From contig NZ_LT629693.1 of the NCBI RefSeq assembly GCF_900099825.1, positions 3,731,001 to 3,795,000 on the forward strand: a stretch of DNA of 64,000 bases. The letters run 5' to 3'. This document shows positions 39,500-48,050 of the stretch, piece by piece (the first letter of the stretch is position 1; the number at the start of each line of letters is the position of its first letter). The notes below the pieces were generated by a model. The model searched no databases. It saw only the letters and a list, made by a program, of their open reading frames with translations, and was not told the origin of the DNA. Source of the DNA: Bradyrhizobium ottawaense. GTDB lineage: Bacteria; Pseudomonadota; Alphaproteobacteria; Rhizobiales; Xanthobacteraceae. Made by a program: the position numbers and the translations under genes.

Positions 39500-40423
39500 G
39501 TGACCATCATTGAGCAGGGCGGCGGCCCGGCGCCGCAGGCAGTACCCGATCTGATCAAAGAGACGACCACCCAGACCTTCGTTCAGGACGTCATCGAGGA
39601 ATCGAAGCGCCAGCCGGTGCTGATCGACTTCTGGGCGCCCTGGTGCGGTCCCTGCCGTCAGCTCACGCCGATCATTGAAAAGGCGGTCCGCGCGGCCAAG
39701 GGCAAGGTGAAGCTGGTCAAGATGAACATTGACGAGCATCCCGCGATTCCCGGCCAGATGGGAATTCAGTCGATCCCGGCCGTGATCGCCTTCGTCAACG
39801 GCCAGCCGGCCGATGGCTTCATGGGCGCGGTGCCGGAGAGCCAGGTCACCGCCTTCATCGACAAGCTCACCAAGGGCGTGGCGGCGCCGGGCGAGCCGAA
39901 CATCGCGGAAATCCTCGGGGAGGCCGAGGCCGTGCTGGCGGAAGGCGATGCCGCTGCCGCCGCGCAGATCTATGCCGAGGTGCTGGGTGTCGACGCCACC
40001 AATATTGCGGCGCTGGCCGGATTGGCGAAATGCTACGTGACGACGGGCGCGATCGAGCAGGCCAAGCAGACCATTGCGATGGTGCCGGAATCCAAGCGCA
40101 ACGACGCCGCCGTGAAGGCGGTCCAGGCCTCGATCGATCTGGCCGAGCAGGCCCAGGCCGTCGGTCCGGTCACCGAGCTGGAACAGAAAGTCGCCGCAAA
40201 CCCGCTCGATCATCAGGCGCGATTCGATCTGGCGACCGCGCTCAACGCCCAGGGCAACCGCGCCGAAGCGACCAACCAGTTGCTCGAAATCATCCGGCGC
40301 GATCGCAAATGGAACGAGGACGGCGCCCGCAAGCAACTGGTGCAGTTCTTTGAAGCATGGGGCGGCGCCGACGAAGCCACCGTGGACGGACGAAAGCGGC
40401 TGTCGACCCTGCTGTTTTCGTAG
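39500..40423 (+). CDS. Thioredoxin-TPR protein, CnoX/YbbN-like
   Basis: A 307-residue cytoplasmic protein. A thioredoxin domain (about 25-130) has an intact active site WC49GPC52, followed by a TPR-like helical C-terminal region (about 135-305). This is the layout of CnoX (YbbN), a chaperedoxin that protects clients under oxidative or bleach stress and hands them to GroEL. The E. coli protein lacks the CGPC motif whereas the Caulobacter protein keeps it, as here, so thiol reductase activity is expected. GTG start with GCGAGGA upstream. The LON-domain gene follows after 30 bases, consistent with an operon. Confidence 0.9.
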   Translation: MTIIEQGGGPAPQAVPDLIKETTTQTFVQDVIEESKRQPVLIDFWAPWCGPCRQLTPIIEKAVRAAKGKVKLVKMNIDEHPAIPGQMGIQSIPAVIAFVNGQPADGFMGAVPESQVTAFIDKLTKGVAAPGEPNIAEILGEAEAVLAEGDAAAAAQIYAEVLGVDATNIAALAGLAKCYVTTGAIEQAKQTIAMVPESKRNDAAVKAVQASIDLAEQAQAVGPVTELEQKVAANPLDHQARFDLATALNAQGNRAEATNQLLEIIRRDRKWNEDGARKQLVQFFEAWGGADEATVDGRKRLSTLLFS

Positions 40424-40453
40424 AAGTTTAGTGACCTAGCCCCGAGACCGCAG

Positions 40454-41128
40454 ATGCCGATCAATGCCGAATACCGCGGACCCGGCGAACTTCCCGAAAC
40501 CATTCCGGTGTTCCCGTTGCCCGGCGCGCTGCTGCTGCCGCGCGGCCAGATGCCGCTCAATATCTTCGAGCCGCGCTATCTGGCGATGGTCGACGACTCC
40601 CTGCGCGACGGCCACCGGCTGATCGGGATGATCCAGCCGGATCTTGCGCACAGCAAGGACGAATCCCGCCCGGCGCTGTTCAAGGTCGGGTGCGTCGGCC
40701 GCATCACCCAGCTCGCCGAATCCGGCGACGGCCGCTACATCCTCGAACTGACCGGCGTTTCGCGCTTCAAGGTGGTCGAGGAACTCACCGTGCTGACCGC
40801 GTACCGGCAATGCAAGGTGGATTTCTTTTCCTTCGTCGACGATTTCGTCGCGCGCAAGGGCGAGGACGCCGTCGACCGTACGGCGTTGCTCGAGGTGCTG
40901 ACCGATTTTCTCAAGGCCAACAATCTGAAAGTGGATTGGGAAGGCATCGAGAGCGCGCCAAACGAAGCGCTGGTCAACGCGCTCGCGATGATGTCGCCCT
41001 ATGGGCCGGCGGAAAAGCAGGCGATGCTGGAAGCCGCCGACCTCAAGACCCGCGCGGAAATCCTGATCGCGGTAACCGAGATGGACCTCGCCAAGAAGCG
41101 TACCAGCGGCGACACCGGGCTGCAGTAG
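40454..41128 (+). CDS. LON substrate-binding domain protein
   Basis: A 224-residue protein made of only the N-terminal (substrate-binding) domain of Lon protease: IPVFPLPGALLLPRGQMPLNIFEPRYLAM is the family hallmark. There is no AAA+ ATPase or Ser-Lys protease domain. Such standalone proteins are of unknown role, possibly protein binding or quality control, which suits the preceding chaperedoxin gene. The next gene downstream is on the opposite strand and converges, only 9 bases away. Confidence 0.9.
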   Translation: MPINAEYRGPGELPETIPVFPLPGALLLPRGQMPLNIFEPRYLAMVDDSLRDGHRLIGMIQPDLAHSKDESRPALFKVGCVGRITQLAESGDGRYILELTGVSRFKVVEELTVLTAYRQCKVDFFSFVDDFVARKGEDAVDRTALLEVLTDFLKANNLKVDWEGIESAPNEALVNALAMMSPYGPAEKQAMLEAADLKTRAEILIAVTEMDLAKKRTSGDTGLQ

Positions 41129-41137
41129 GCTCGTTCG

Positions 41138-42721
41138 TCACTCCGGCAATCCCGCGCGTCGCAAGCCCTCGGCAAACACGGCTAGATCGTCCGGGCGACG
41201 GATCGACAGCCAATCCCTGAGACCGGAAATACGAAGCGTGGGATCGAGCGCGCGCAAGCGATCCATCGCCCGGCGGCCCTCGTCGATACGGCCGGCCAGC
41301 GCGTGGCTCGCCGCGACGACGCCAACCACCATCAGAAAGCTCGGCAAATCCCTGGATGCCTTTTCGGCCCATGCAGAGGCGTCGTCGAAACGACGGGCGA
41401 ACAGATGCGCCGCTGCCATCCCGGCCTGCATCCGGTAAGTTTCCGGATCGAGCGGGCTAAAGCGCATGGCGCGCTCGAAATGCGCGATGGCGTTGTCGGG
41501 CTCTCCCAGCCAGACCCGCAAAAATCCACCGAGAAACCAGGCCGCCGCCAGATTGGGATTGAGCATCACCGCCCGATCGAGCAAGGCAATACCGGCATCG
41601 AGATCGCCGCTGAGATGCGCCAGCGCGTGGCCGCTTCGCGTTAGCGCGACCGCGTCGTCCCGGCCGAGTTCGACACCCAGGCGCGCCAGCCGGATGCCCT
41701 CGGCAATCTCGCGCGCGGGATCGATCATCCAGCCATTGACCTTGCGCCAGAAGTGACACCATGCGGCCGCGCCGTGGGCTGACGCATAATCGGGATCGAG
41801 CTCGATGGCCTTCTCGAACAACGGCAGGGCTTCGTCGATGGCTTCCTTCGTACCCCGATTCAGATCGGCCATCCCGCGCAGATAATAATCATACGCGTTG
41901 AGGTTTTCGGTCGGTTTGCGTTTCGCTCGCTCAATCTCCGCGCGCTCGAGCTGCGGCGCGATGTTGCCGACGACGTCGGCGGCGATCCGATCCTGCAATT
42001 CGAAGATGTCGTCGAGCGTGCCTTCGAACCGTTCCGCCCAAAGATGCGCCCCGGTCGTGGCGTCGATCAGCTGCCCCGTGATGCGCACCCGGTTCGCCGC
42101 CTTGCGCACGCTGCCTTCCAGCACGTAACCCACGCCCAGCTCGCGGCCGATCTGCTTCACGTCGACGGCGCGGCCCTTGTAGGTGAAGCTCGAGTTGCGG
42201 GCGATGACGAACAGCCAGCGATGGTGCGACAGCGCGGTGATGATGTCTTCCACCACGCCGTCGGCGAAATATTCCTGTTCCGGATCGCCGCTCAGGTTCT
42301 GGAAGGCCAGCACGGCGATCGACGGCTTGTCGGGAAGGGCCGGCGTAGTTACGGCCGCGGCTTCCGGTTTGGCGATCTTCGCCGCGGATGTATCGACCCC
42401 ATCCTGCGCATTGATTTCCCTGACCTCGCCTATGAAGCGAAATCCCTTGCGGGCGATGGTGCGGAGGAGGCGCTGCTCTCCGCCGCTGTCGCCGATCGCC
42501 TTGCGCACCGCATTGATATGGCTGGTCAAGGTCGATTCGGAAACGGTCCGGCCGGCCCATACCGCATCCAGCACATCGTCCTTGCTGACGACGTGGACAC
42601 GGTTCTCGACCAGATAGAGCAGCAGGTCGAAGACTTGCGGCCCCATGGCGACCGCGCCCGATCCGCGGGTGAACTCCCGCCGGTCGGTGTCGAGGACGCA
42701 ATCTTCGAACAAGAACTGCAC
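41138..42721 (-). CDS. Winged-helix regulator with TPR domain (CadC/adenylate-cyclase-like class)
   Basis: A 527-residue cytoplasmic regulator with no membrane helix. Residues 1-95 form an OmpR/CadC-type winged helix (FDLLLYLVENRVHVVSKDDVLDAVW, then LTSHINAVRKAIGDSG). Residues 125-240 carry the domain KPSIAVLAFQNLSGDPEQEYFADGVVEDIITAL, common in rhizobial proteins often labelled adenylate-cyclase-like although no cyclase residues are seen. Residues 265-500 are TPR repeats. The signal is unknown. GTG start with AGGGAG upstream. It is divergent from the NmrA-like gene 160 bases away, which is its most likely target. Confidence 0.88.
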   Translation of the reverse strand: MQFLFEDCVLDTDRREFTRGSGAVAMGPQVFDLLLYLVENRVHVVSKDDVLDAVWAGRTVSESTLTSHINAVRKAIGDSGGEQRLLRTIARKGFRFIGEVREINAQDGVDTSAAKIAKPEAAAVTTPALPDKPSIAVLAFQNLSGDPEQEYFADGVVEDIITALSHHRWLFVIARNSSFTYKGRAVDVKQIGRELGVGYVLEGSVRKAANRVRITGQLIDATTGAHLWAERFEGTLDDIFELQDRIAADVVGNIAPQLERAEIERAKRKPTENLNAYDYYLRGMADLNRGTKEAIDEALPLFEKAIELDPDYASAHGAAAWCHFWRKVNGWMIDPAREIAEGIRLARLGVELGRDDAVALTRSGHALAHLSGDLDAGIALLDRAVMLNPNLAAAWFLGGFLRVWLGEPDNAIAHFERAMRFSPLDPETYRMQAGMAAAHLFARRFDDASAWAEKASRDLPSFLMVVGVVAASHALAGRIDEGRRAMDRLRALDPTLRISGLRDWLSIRRPDDLAVFAEGLRRAGLPE

Positions 42722-42881
42722 TTCGGCACTCCCTGCCCCGTACTGCCGCGATTTCTATCCTTGGACGAAACTCCAAGGGAAACTCAATAGCAATCCAATG
42801 ACGCTGCAAGGCTTTCTGTCCGCCTCGCGCGCATTCTTCGGTTGCCGGCCCGTTGGACGGGCACCAAACCGGAGAAAAATC

Positions 42882-43655
42882 ATGAAGATCGTCGTTATTG
42901 GAGGCAGCGGCCTCATCGGATCCAATGTTGTCAGCAGGCTGCGTCAAAATGGCCACGAGGTTGTGGCAGCCTCGCCAAAATCGGGCGTCAATTCCATCAC
43001 GCGCGAGGGCCTGGCTGAGGCTATGTCCGGCGCCCAGGTCGTCGTCGACGTCGCGAACTCGCCTTCGTGGGAAAACGACGCGGTGCTGGCGTTTTTCCAA
43101 ACCTCGACCCGGAACCTGCTGGCCGCCGAGGCCGCCGCCGGGGTCGGACTCCACCTCGCATTATCCATCGTCGGCAGCGAACGCTCCCCCGAGAACGGCT
43201 ACTTCCGCGCCAAGAAGGCGCAGGAAGACCTGATCAAGGCGTCCGGGCGGCCCTTCACCATTCTGCGCGCCACGCAATTTTTCGAATTCGTCGGCGGCAT
43301 CGTTGAATCCGGCGCCGACGGCGACAAGATTCGACTGTCGCCTGCGCTGTTCCAGCCGGTTGCGTCGGATGACGTTGCCGCTGCCCTCGCCGATCTTGCG
43401 GTCGCACCACCCGTCAACGGCACGGTCGAAGTCGCCGGAGCCGACGCCGCTCCGCTCGACGAGATGGCGCGGCAGTTCCTTGCCGCAAAGGGCGACCGGC
43501 GCGCGGTGATCGCTGATGTCCACGCCCGCTACTTCGGCTCCGAACTGGACGATCAATCGCTGACGCCAGCCGGCAAGGCGCGGATCGGCGCTATCAGGTT
43601 CGCGGACTGGCTCAGCCACGCATCGGCCAAGCAGGTTAATGTGCCGGCGCATTGA
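42882..43655 (+). CDS. NAD(P)-binding SDR/NmrA-like protein
   Basis: A 257-residue atypical SDR. The Rossmann motif is GGSGLIGSNV near the N-terminus, and LALSIVGSER followed by GYFRAKKAQEDLI gives the Tyr-x-x-x-Lys region (YFRAK). The segment FTILRATQFFEFVGGI is typical of NmrA/NAD(P)H-azoreductase-like proteins. Members include sensors and quinone or flavin reductases, so activity is open. ATG at 42882 follows GGAGAAAAA; a longer frame from 42645 overlaps the divergent regulator and is rejected. Confidence 0.88.
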   Translation: MKIVVIGGSGLIGSNVVSRLRQNGHEVVAASPKSGVNSITREGLAEAMSGAQVVVDVANSPSWENDAVLAFFQTSTRNLLAAEAAAGVGLHLALSIVGSERSPENGYFRAKKAQEDLIKASGRPFTILRATQFFEFVGGIVESGADGDKIRLSPALFQPVASDDVAAALADLAVAPPVNGTVEVAGADAAPLDEMARQFLAAKGDRRAVIADVHARYFGSELDDQSLTPAGKARIGAIRFADWLSHASAKQVNVPAH

Positions 43656-43670
43656 TCGCGATTTTCGTGA

Positions 43671-43699
43671 GGGGTCTGAGGGTGGCGCCCTCGGACCCC
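43671..43699 (+). terminator. Strong hairpin after the NmrA-like gene
   Basis: Stem GGGGTCTGAGGG / CCCTCGGACCCC with one wobble and loop TGGCG, 16 bases after the stop codon. It lacks a T-run, so termination would be imperfect or Rho-assisted. Confidence 0.6.
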
Positions 43700-43819
43700 C
43701 CATCTCGTATCTCTGATCACGATTGCGTCGGATCGCACGGTCACGCCGGAACGAACGCGGCGTGGGATGGCTTTCCCGGTTAGACTGTCTTCGCAGATGA
43801 CGGCGACAGACGAGGGATC

Positions 43820-45154
43820 ATGCAATCGATGCATCGGTGGATTTGCGCGAGCGCAATACTGTTCGCCGGGTTCGGTGACGCTTCAGCGCAAACCGGGCCG
43901 CTGACCGGCGAGGCGGCGTTTGGCGACTGGCGCTCCGACAAGCCCGGTGTCGTCAGGCTGATTCGCCCGGGCGATTTACCAAAACCAGGCGCGACGGCTT
44001 CGGCGTCGAATAGTTCTCGCGTCGTACCGCGACCATCGTCAGCAGCGCCGCAGGTTCCGGCAGGCTTCAAGATCGAGCTGTTCGCCGAGGGACTAAGCGG
44101 ACCGCGCCAGATGCGAGTTGCCCCCAATGGTGACATCTTCGTTGCAGAGACCAGCGCCGGGCGGGTCCGCGTGCTGCGTCCGGCCAAGCACGGTTCGAAG
44201 CCCGCTGTCAGCAAGATCTTCGCCAATAAACTCGACGAACCCTTTGGAATTGCGTTCTTCCCCGGCGGAGAAAATCCGAAATGGGTCTACGTGGCGAATA
44301 CCAACAGCGTCGTTCGCTTTCCCTATGCATCCGGTGACACCAAAGCTGCCGGCAAGCCGGAAACCGTGATCGCCTCACTTCCGGAAGGCGGACATACCAC
44401 CCGGGACGTTGTCTTCAGCAAGGACGACAGGCAGATGATGGTTTCGGTCGGTTCGCTCAGCAATGTTGGCGAAGGCATGGGAAGCGCGCCGGGTGGATTG
44501 CCGTCGTGGATCGCGCAACAGGCACTTGGCGCCAGTTGGGGCGACGAGGCTGGCCGCGCCGGCGTCCTGACATTCGATCCCGATGGAAAGAACGCAGGCG
44601 TCTTCGCCACCGGTATCCGCAATTGCGTCGGCCTCGCGGTTCATCCGTCGACCGGCGACCTCTATTGCTCGACCAACGAACGCGACGGCCTCGGCGATAA
44701 TCTGGTGCCGGACTATGTCACGCGCGTGCGACGGGGCGCGTTCTACGGCTGGCCGTGGTTCTATATCGGCGAGAATCAGGATCCGCGGCATCCCGGCGAA
44801 CGCGCCGACCTCAAGGGCAAGATCACCATCCCCGATGTCCTGATCCAGTCGCATTCCGCCTCGCTTGGGCTGACCTTCTACAACGGGAGCGCCTTCCCCG
44901 CCGAATATAGCGGCGACGGTTTTGCTGCCGAACACGGCTCGTGGAACCGGTCGAAGCGCACCGGCTACAAGGTCATTCGCATCCGTCTCAAAGACGGTAC
45001 GCCCACCGGCGAATACGAGGATTTCGTCACCGGCTTTGTCGTCAACGCTTCCGAGGTCTGGGGGCGTCCGGTCGGCGTTGCCGTCGCCCGCGACGGCGCG
45101 CTGCTGGTGTCCGAGGACGGCAACGGCACGATCTGGCGGATTACGCACCCGTGA
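43820..45154 (+). CDS. PQQ-dependent sugar (L-sorbosone) dehydrogenase homologue, second copy
   Basis: A 444-residue exported protein. A signal peptide (residues 1-23, ending ASA) precedes a beta-propeller beginning VPAGFKIELFAEGLSGPRQM and ending GRPVGVAVARDGALLVSEDGNGTIWRI. Shared marks with the protein at 34882-36144 are AEHGSWNRSK, the central ATGIRNCVGLAVHP and the terminal blade, but the N-terminal and middle parts differ clearly, so this is an ancient paralogue rather than a recent duplication. PQQ and a cytochrome acceptor are expected from the family. No cytochrome gene is adjacent here. Confidence 0.88.
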   Translation: MQSMHRWICASAILFAGFGDASAQTGPLTGEAAFGDWRSDKPGVVRLIRPGDLPKPGATASASNSSRVVPRPSSAAPQVPAGFKIELFAEGLSGPRQMRVAPNGDIFVAETSAGRVRVLRPAKHGSKPAVSKIFANKLDEPFGIAFFPGGENPKWVYVANTNSVVRFPYASGDTKAAGKPETVIASLPEGGHTTRDVVFSKDDRQMMVSVGSLSNVGEGMGSAPGGLPSWIAQQALGASWGDEAGRAGVLTFDPDGKNAGVFATGIRNCVGLAVHPSTGDLYCSTNERDGLGDNLVPDYVTRVRRGAFYGWPWFYIGENQDPRHPGERADLKGKITIPDVLIQSHSASLGLTFYNGSAFPAEYSGDGFAAEHGSWNRSKRTGYKVIRIRLKDGTPTGEYEDFVTGFVVNASEVWGRPVGVAVARDGALLVSEDGNGTIWRITHP

Positions 45155-45170
45155 AGCGCGCAGCAGAACT

Positions 45171-45521
45171 TTAGTATCCTGCGACTGCAAGCGCGACCAC
45201 CGCGCCAAGCGCTTTCCAGCCAAAGCCGCGGCCGCGCGACCACCACGCATTGGCAGCCGCAGCAAAGCCGTACACGGCCACGATGGTTGCGACGATCCAG
45301 TGCCGCGCGCTCTCCGATCCCAGCGAAGGTGCGACCAGCAGCAGCACGCCGCCGCCGATCCAGGCCACGGTGCCGGCCTGCCACACCAGCCGGATCAGCG
45401 TGCGCAGGTTCTCCGGCTGGATCGTCGCCCTGGCAAACACCTTGGTTTCGCCGAGAGCGCCGTGGATCAGAGCGACCAGAATTCCGGCGACGCCGGCGCA
45501 TTGCAGGATGATATCGCGCAT
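45171..45521 (-). CDS. Small four-helix membrane protein, putative TetR target
   Basis: A 116-residue protein with about four hydrophobic segments (IILQCAGVAGILVALIHGALG, LVWQAGTVAWIGGGVLLLV, WIVATIVAVYGFAAAANAWW and ALGAVVALAVAGY). I do not recognise a named family. It is divergent from a TetR gene, and an 18-base operator-like palindrome lies 12 bases upstream of its ATG, so it is probably repressed by that regulator. The function is unknown; an efflux or sensing role cannot be inferred from the sequence. Confidence 0.75.
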   Translation of the reverse strand: MRDIILQCAGVAGILVALIHGALGETKVFARATIQPENLRTLIRLVWQAGTVAWIGGGVLLLVAPSLGSESARHWIVATIVAVYGFAAAANAWWSRGRGFGWKALGAVVALAVAGY

Positions 45522-45533
45522 CTGATGGGCTCT

Positions 45534-45551
45534 CCATACAGCACTGTATGG
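45534..45551. promoter_or_regulatory. Putative TetR operator 1
   Basis: An 18-base palindrome with perfect 8-base arms: CCATACAG-CA-CTGTATGG. It lies 12 bases upstream of the small membrane protein start. Confidence 0.75.
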
Positions 45552-45576
45552 TTATGGACGCTGTCCTGGCGCGTGT

Positions 45577-45594
45577 CAATACAGTAATGTATGG
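45577..45594. promoter_or_regulatory. Putative TetR operator 2
   Basis: CAATACAG-TA-ATGTATGG, matching operator 1 at 15 of 18 positions, with ATACA/TGTAT arms. It lies 22 bases upstream of the TetR gene start, consistent with autoregulation. Confidence 0.75.
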
Positions 45595-45616
45595 TGCGGT
45601 CTCGCAAGGACGGAAC

Positions 45617-46153
45617 ATGAGCGATCAACTCTCGGCAAGGGACTGGCTCGATCAGGGCCTGAAGACACTGGCCGGCAGCGGCTTCACGGCGTTGAAAGCG
45701 GAACCCCTGGCGAAGGCGATGGGGGTGTCGCGCGGCAGCTTTTACTGGCACTTCGCCGACATTGCCGCGTTCCACGCTGCCATCCTCAGCCACTGGCGCG
45801 AGGTCGCCGCCGAGCAGATCATCGCCAATGTCGAAGCCGGCTCGAAAGATGATGCACCGCTGGCCCTGCTGCTGCGCCGGGTGTTCGGCGAACGGTTGAC
45901 GTTGGAGAAGGCGGTCCGCACCTGGGCCAGCGTCGATGCCACGGCCCGCGCCGCCGTGCAGGCGATCGACCGCCGCCGGCTGGGCTATGTCGAAAGCCTT
46001 TTGGCCCAAGCCGGCCTATCCGCGGATGTGGCGCGCGCCCGCGCCCAAATTCTCTATTGGGCGTTTCTGGGCTTCGCGTGGTCGGATCAGCCGCTGCCGA
46101 AAGCGCGTCAGCAAGCCGTGGTCGAGGAACTGCTGCGGATGGCAGCGTCATGA
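45617..46153 (+). CDS. TetR/AcrR-family regulator
   Basis: A 178-residue regulator. The N-terminal helix-turn-helix reads LAKAMGVSRGSFYWHFADI (about residues 31-50), preceded by a helix with GLKTLAGSGFTAL; the rest is a helical ligand-binding and dimer domain. ATG at 45617 with AAGGA upstream; the in-frame extension from 45548 would run across the operators and is rejected. It is divergent from the 116-residue membrane protein gene, with two matching palindromes in the 95-base gap. The inducer is unknown. Confidence 0.9.
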   Translation: MSDQLSARDWLDQGLKTLAGSGFTALKAEPLAKAMGVSRGSFYWHFADIAAFHAAILSHWREVAAEQIIANVEAGSKDDAPLALLLRRVFGERLTLEKAVRTWASVDATARAAVQAIDRRRLGYVESLLAQAGLSADVARARAQILYWAFLGFAWSDQPLPKARQQAVVEELLRMAAS

Positions 46154-46225
46154 CGTGCGACGGCACGCGTCATGACATCTTCCGATTTGCTATGTTAAAG
46201 AGGCACGGCCTAGCCGGAGATATCA

Positions 46226-46423
46226 ATGAACGCCCCGCCTGAACGCCTCGACAGCACGGTCGATCCAAAGCTGCTCGAGATCCTGGTCTGCCCGGTGACC
46301 AAGGGTCCACTGGAATTCGATTCGACACGGCACGAGCTGATTTCGCGCTCGGCCAAGCTCGCTTATCCGATCCGCGACGGCATCCCGATCATGCTGCCGG
46401 AAGAGGCAAGGAAGATCGACTGA
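46226..46423 (+). CDS. Trm112/YcaR-family protein
   Basis: A 65-residue protein with the UPF0434/Trm112 pattern: [25 protein letters not shown], then [19 protein letters not shown]. Only one of the usual zinc-binding cysteines is kept, as is common in this bacterial group. Eukaryotic Trm112 activates methyltransferases; the bacterial role is not established. GGAGAT precedes the ATG. In Rhizobiales I expect this gene next to the LON-domain gene; here 5 kb lie between. Confidence 0.88.
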   Translation: MNAPPERLDSTVDPKLLEILVCPVTKGPLEFDSTRHELISRSAKLAYPIRDGIPIMLPEEARKID

Positions 46424-46444
46424 CGACGTAACGATCTCCCTTCT

Positions 46445-46565
46445 CGTCATTGCGAGCGAAGCGAAGCAATCCAACGCGCCGCGCAAAGGAAGAATGGATT
46501 GCTTCGTCGCGGAGCCTGTCATCGGGCGCGCATTCGCGCCACCCGTTGGCTCCTCGCAATGACGG
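46445..46565. repeat. Composite palindromic repeat carrying the 43-base module (copy 2)
   Basis: Outer arms CGTCATTGCGAG (46445-46456) and CTCGCAATGACG at the right end, with the pair GAAGCAATCCA / TGGATTGCTTC inside. The right arm is interrupted by the 43-base module at 46509-46551, which differs from the copy at 11819-11861 by one base. It separates convergent Trm112 and UbiH genes. Confidence 0.85.
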
Positions 46566-46584
46566 TTGAAACGCCATTCGCCCC

Positions 46585-47805
46585 TTACAGCGCCTCGCCC
46601 TTCAACAGCCGCGGCACTTCGCCCGACAGGCCCGCCGCCTGGCGGATGAACAGACTCTTCAGCGGCGGCGCGCGATCGACGAGGCCGAGACCGATATCGC
46701 GCACGGTGCGCAGCAAGGTCGATTCGTTGGAAAACAGGAAGTTCAGCGAGTTGGTCGCGAGTCCCATCGCCATCGTGTCGAAACGCCGCCAGCGCTGGTA
46801 GCGCTCGAGCACATCGGCCTGGCCTAGATCGATGCCGAGCCGCGCCGCATCGACCACCACTTCGGCCAGCGCCGCGACATCCTTCAGGCCCATGTTGAGC
46901 CCCTGCCCCGCGATCGGATGGATCACATGGGCGGCGTCGCCGACCAGCGCCATCCGCTCGGCGATGAACGACCGCGCGACGAAATAGCCGAGCGGAAACG
47001 CCCGCGGTTTGTCGAGCGCCTTGATCTCGCCAAGATGCAGCCCAAAGCGCCGTTCGAGTTCGGCATGAAATTCCTCGTCGCCGAGTGCGGTGATCCGCGC
47101 GGCCTCGGCGCGGTTCTCGGTCCAGACCAGCGACGAGCGCTTTCCAGTCAAAGGCAGGATCGCGAACGGGCCCGCGGGTAGAAAATGCTCTTCGGCGCGG
47201 CCGTGATGATCGCGCTCATGGCCGACGGTAACGACGATGCCGGATTGGTCGTAGTCCCAGCCGTGGGTGGCAATCCCTGCGCGTTCGCGCAAGCGTGAGC
47301 GCGCGCCGTCGGCGGCGACCAGCAGGCTGGCCTCGATGACGCTGCCATCCGCGAGCGTCACGTCGATGCCATCGGCGCGTGAGTCATAGGTCGACACCGC
47401 GGTGGCGCGCAGGTCGATCCCCTCGGCCTCGGCGCGCACCACCAGCGCATCGACCAGGCGGCGGTTTTCAACCATATGCGCAAAAGGTTCGCCCGGCTCG
47501 ACGTTGCCCGCAAACGTCAGGAACACCGGACGGGTGGCGTCTTCCAGCCTGGAATCGGTCACGACCATGTCGAGGATCGCTTGTGAATCCGCCGATACCT
47601 GGTCCCAGACGCCGAGCGCCTCGAACAGCCGCCGGCACGCGGCGACGATCGCGGTCGCGCGCGGATCGCGGCTCGGCCGCGTCGCCAGCGCCGGATCGGC
47701 CACAACCACCGGAATATCCGGCCCGAGGCCCTGACGGAGCGCCAGCGCCAGCGCCAGCCCGGCAAAGGCGCCGCCGCAGATCACAATGCTTCGCTGTGCC
47801 GCCAT
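46585..47805 (-). CDS. UbiH/UbiF/COQ6-family FAD monooxygenase
   Basis: A 406-residue flavoprotein hydroxylase, probably acting on the ubiquinone ring at the inner membrane. The FAD-binding N-terminus is IVICGGAFAGLALALAL, the DG motif is AADGARSRLRER, and the second FAD motif is RMALVGDAAHVIHPIAGQGLNMGLKDV, which is the ubiH/COQ6 signature. The first motif reads GGAFAG rather than GxGxxG, a small variation. Which ring position it hydroxylates cannot be decided here, so I give no symbol. Confidence 0.9.
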   Translation of the reverse strand: MAAQRSIVICGGAFAGLALALALRQGLGPDIPVVVADPALATRPSRDPRATAIVAACRRLFEALGVWDQVSADSQAILDMVVTDSRLEDATRPVFLTFAGNVEPGEPFAHMVENRRLVDALVVRAEAEGIDLRATAVSTYDSRADGIDVTLADGSVIEASLLVAADGARSRLRERAGIATHGWDYDQSGIVVTVGHERDHHGRAEEHFLPAGPFAILPLTGKRSSLVWTENRAEAARITALGDEEFHAELERRFGLHLGEIKALDKPRAFPLGYFVARSFIAERMALVGDAAHVIHPIAGQGLNMGLKDVAALAEVVVDAARLGIDLGQADVLERYQRWRRFDTMAMGLATNSLNFLFSNESTLLRTVRDIGLGLVDRAPPLKSLFIRQAAGLSGEVPRLLKGEAL

Positions 47806-47906
47806 GACATCCTTACCCGGTTACGCACGCTTTCAGACTGGACTTGCTACCTGATATTAGCTGGGCGAAACAGGGGCTGAAACAAGGGGCGTTAACCCTC
47901 CTCGAC

Positions 47907-48031
47907 CGTCGTTCCGGGCGATGCGAAGCATCGAACCTCAGGGGTGCAATTGCACCCCCGGGGAATCTTGAGATTCCCAGATGCGCAATTGCGCATCATA
48001 GTTCACGCTTGCGCGTGCCCCGGAATGACCG
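47907..48031. repeat. Multi-hairpin palindromic element, five hairpins
   Basis: Ends CGTCGTTCCGGG and CCCGGAATGACCG. Five hairpins follow in order: CGATGC-GAA-GCATCG (47919-47933), GGGGTGCAATTGCACCCC (47941-47958), GGGAATCT-TG-AGATTCCC (47961-47978), GATGCGCAATTGCGCATC (47980-47997) and CACGC-TTGC-GCGTG (48004-48017). The first and third correspond to hairpins of the element at 29823-29904. It lies in the divergent gap between the UbiH-family gene and tesB. Confidence 0.85.
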
Positions 48032-48050
48032 GGAAACCGAAAGCTCTACC

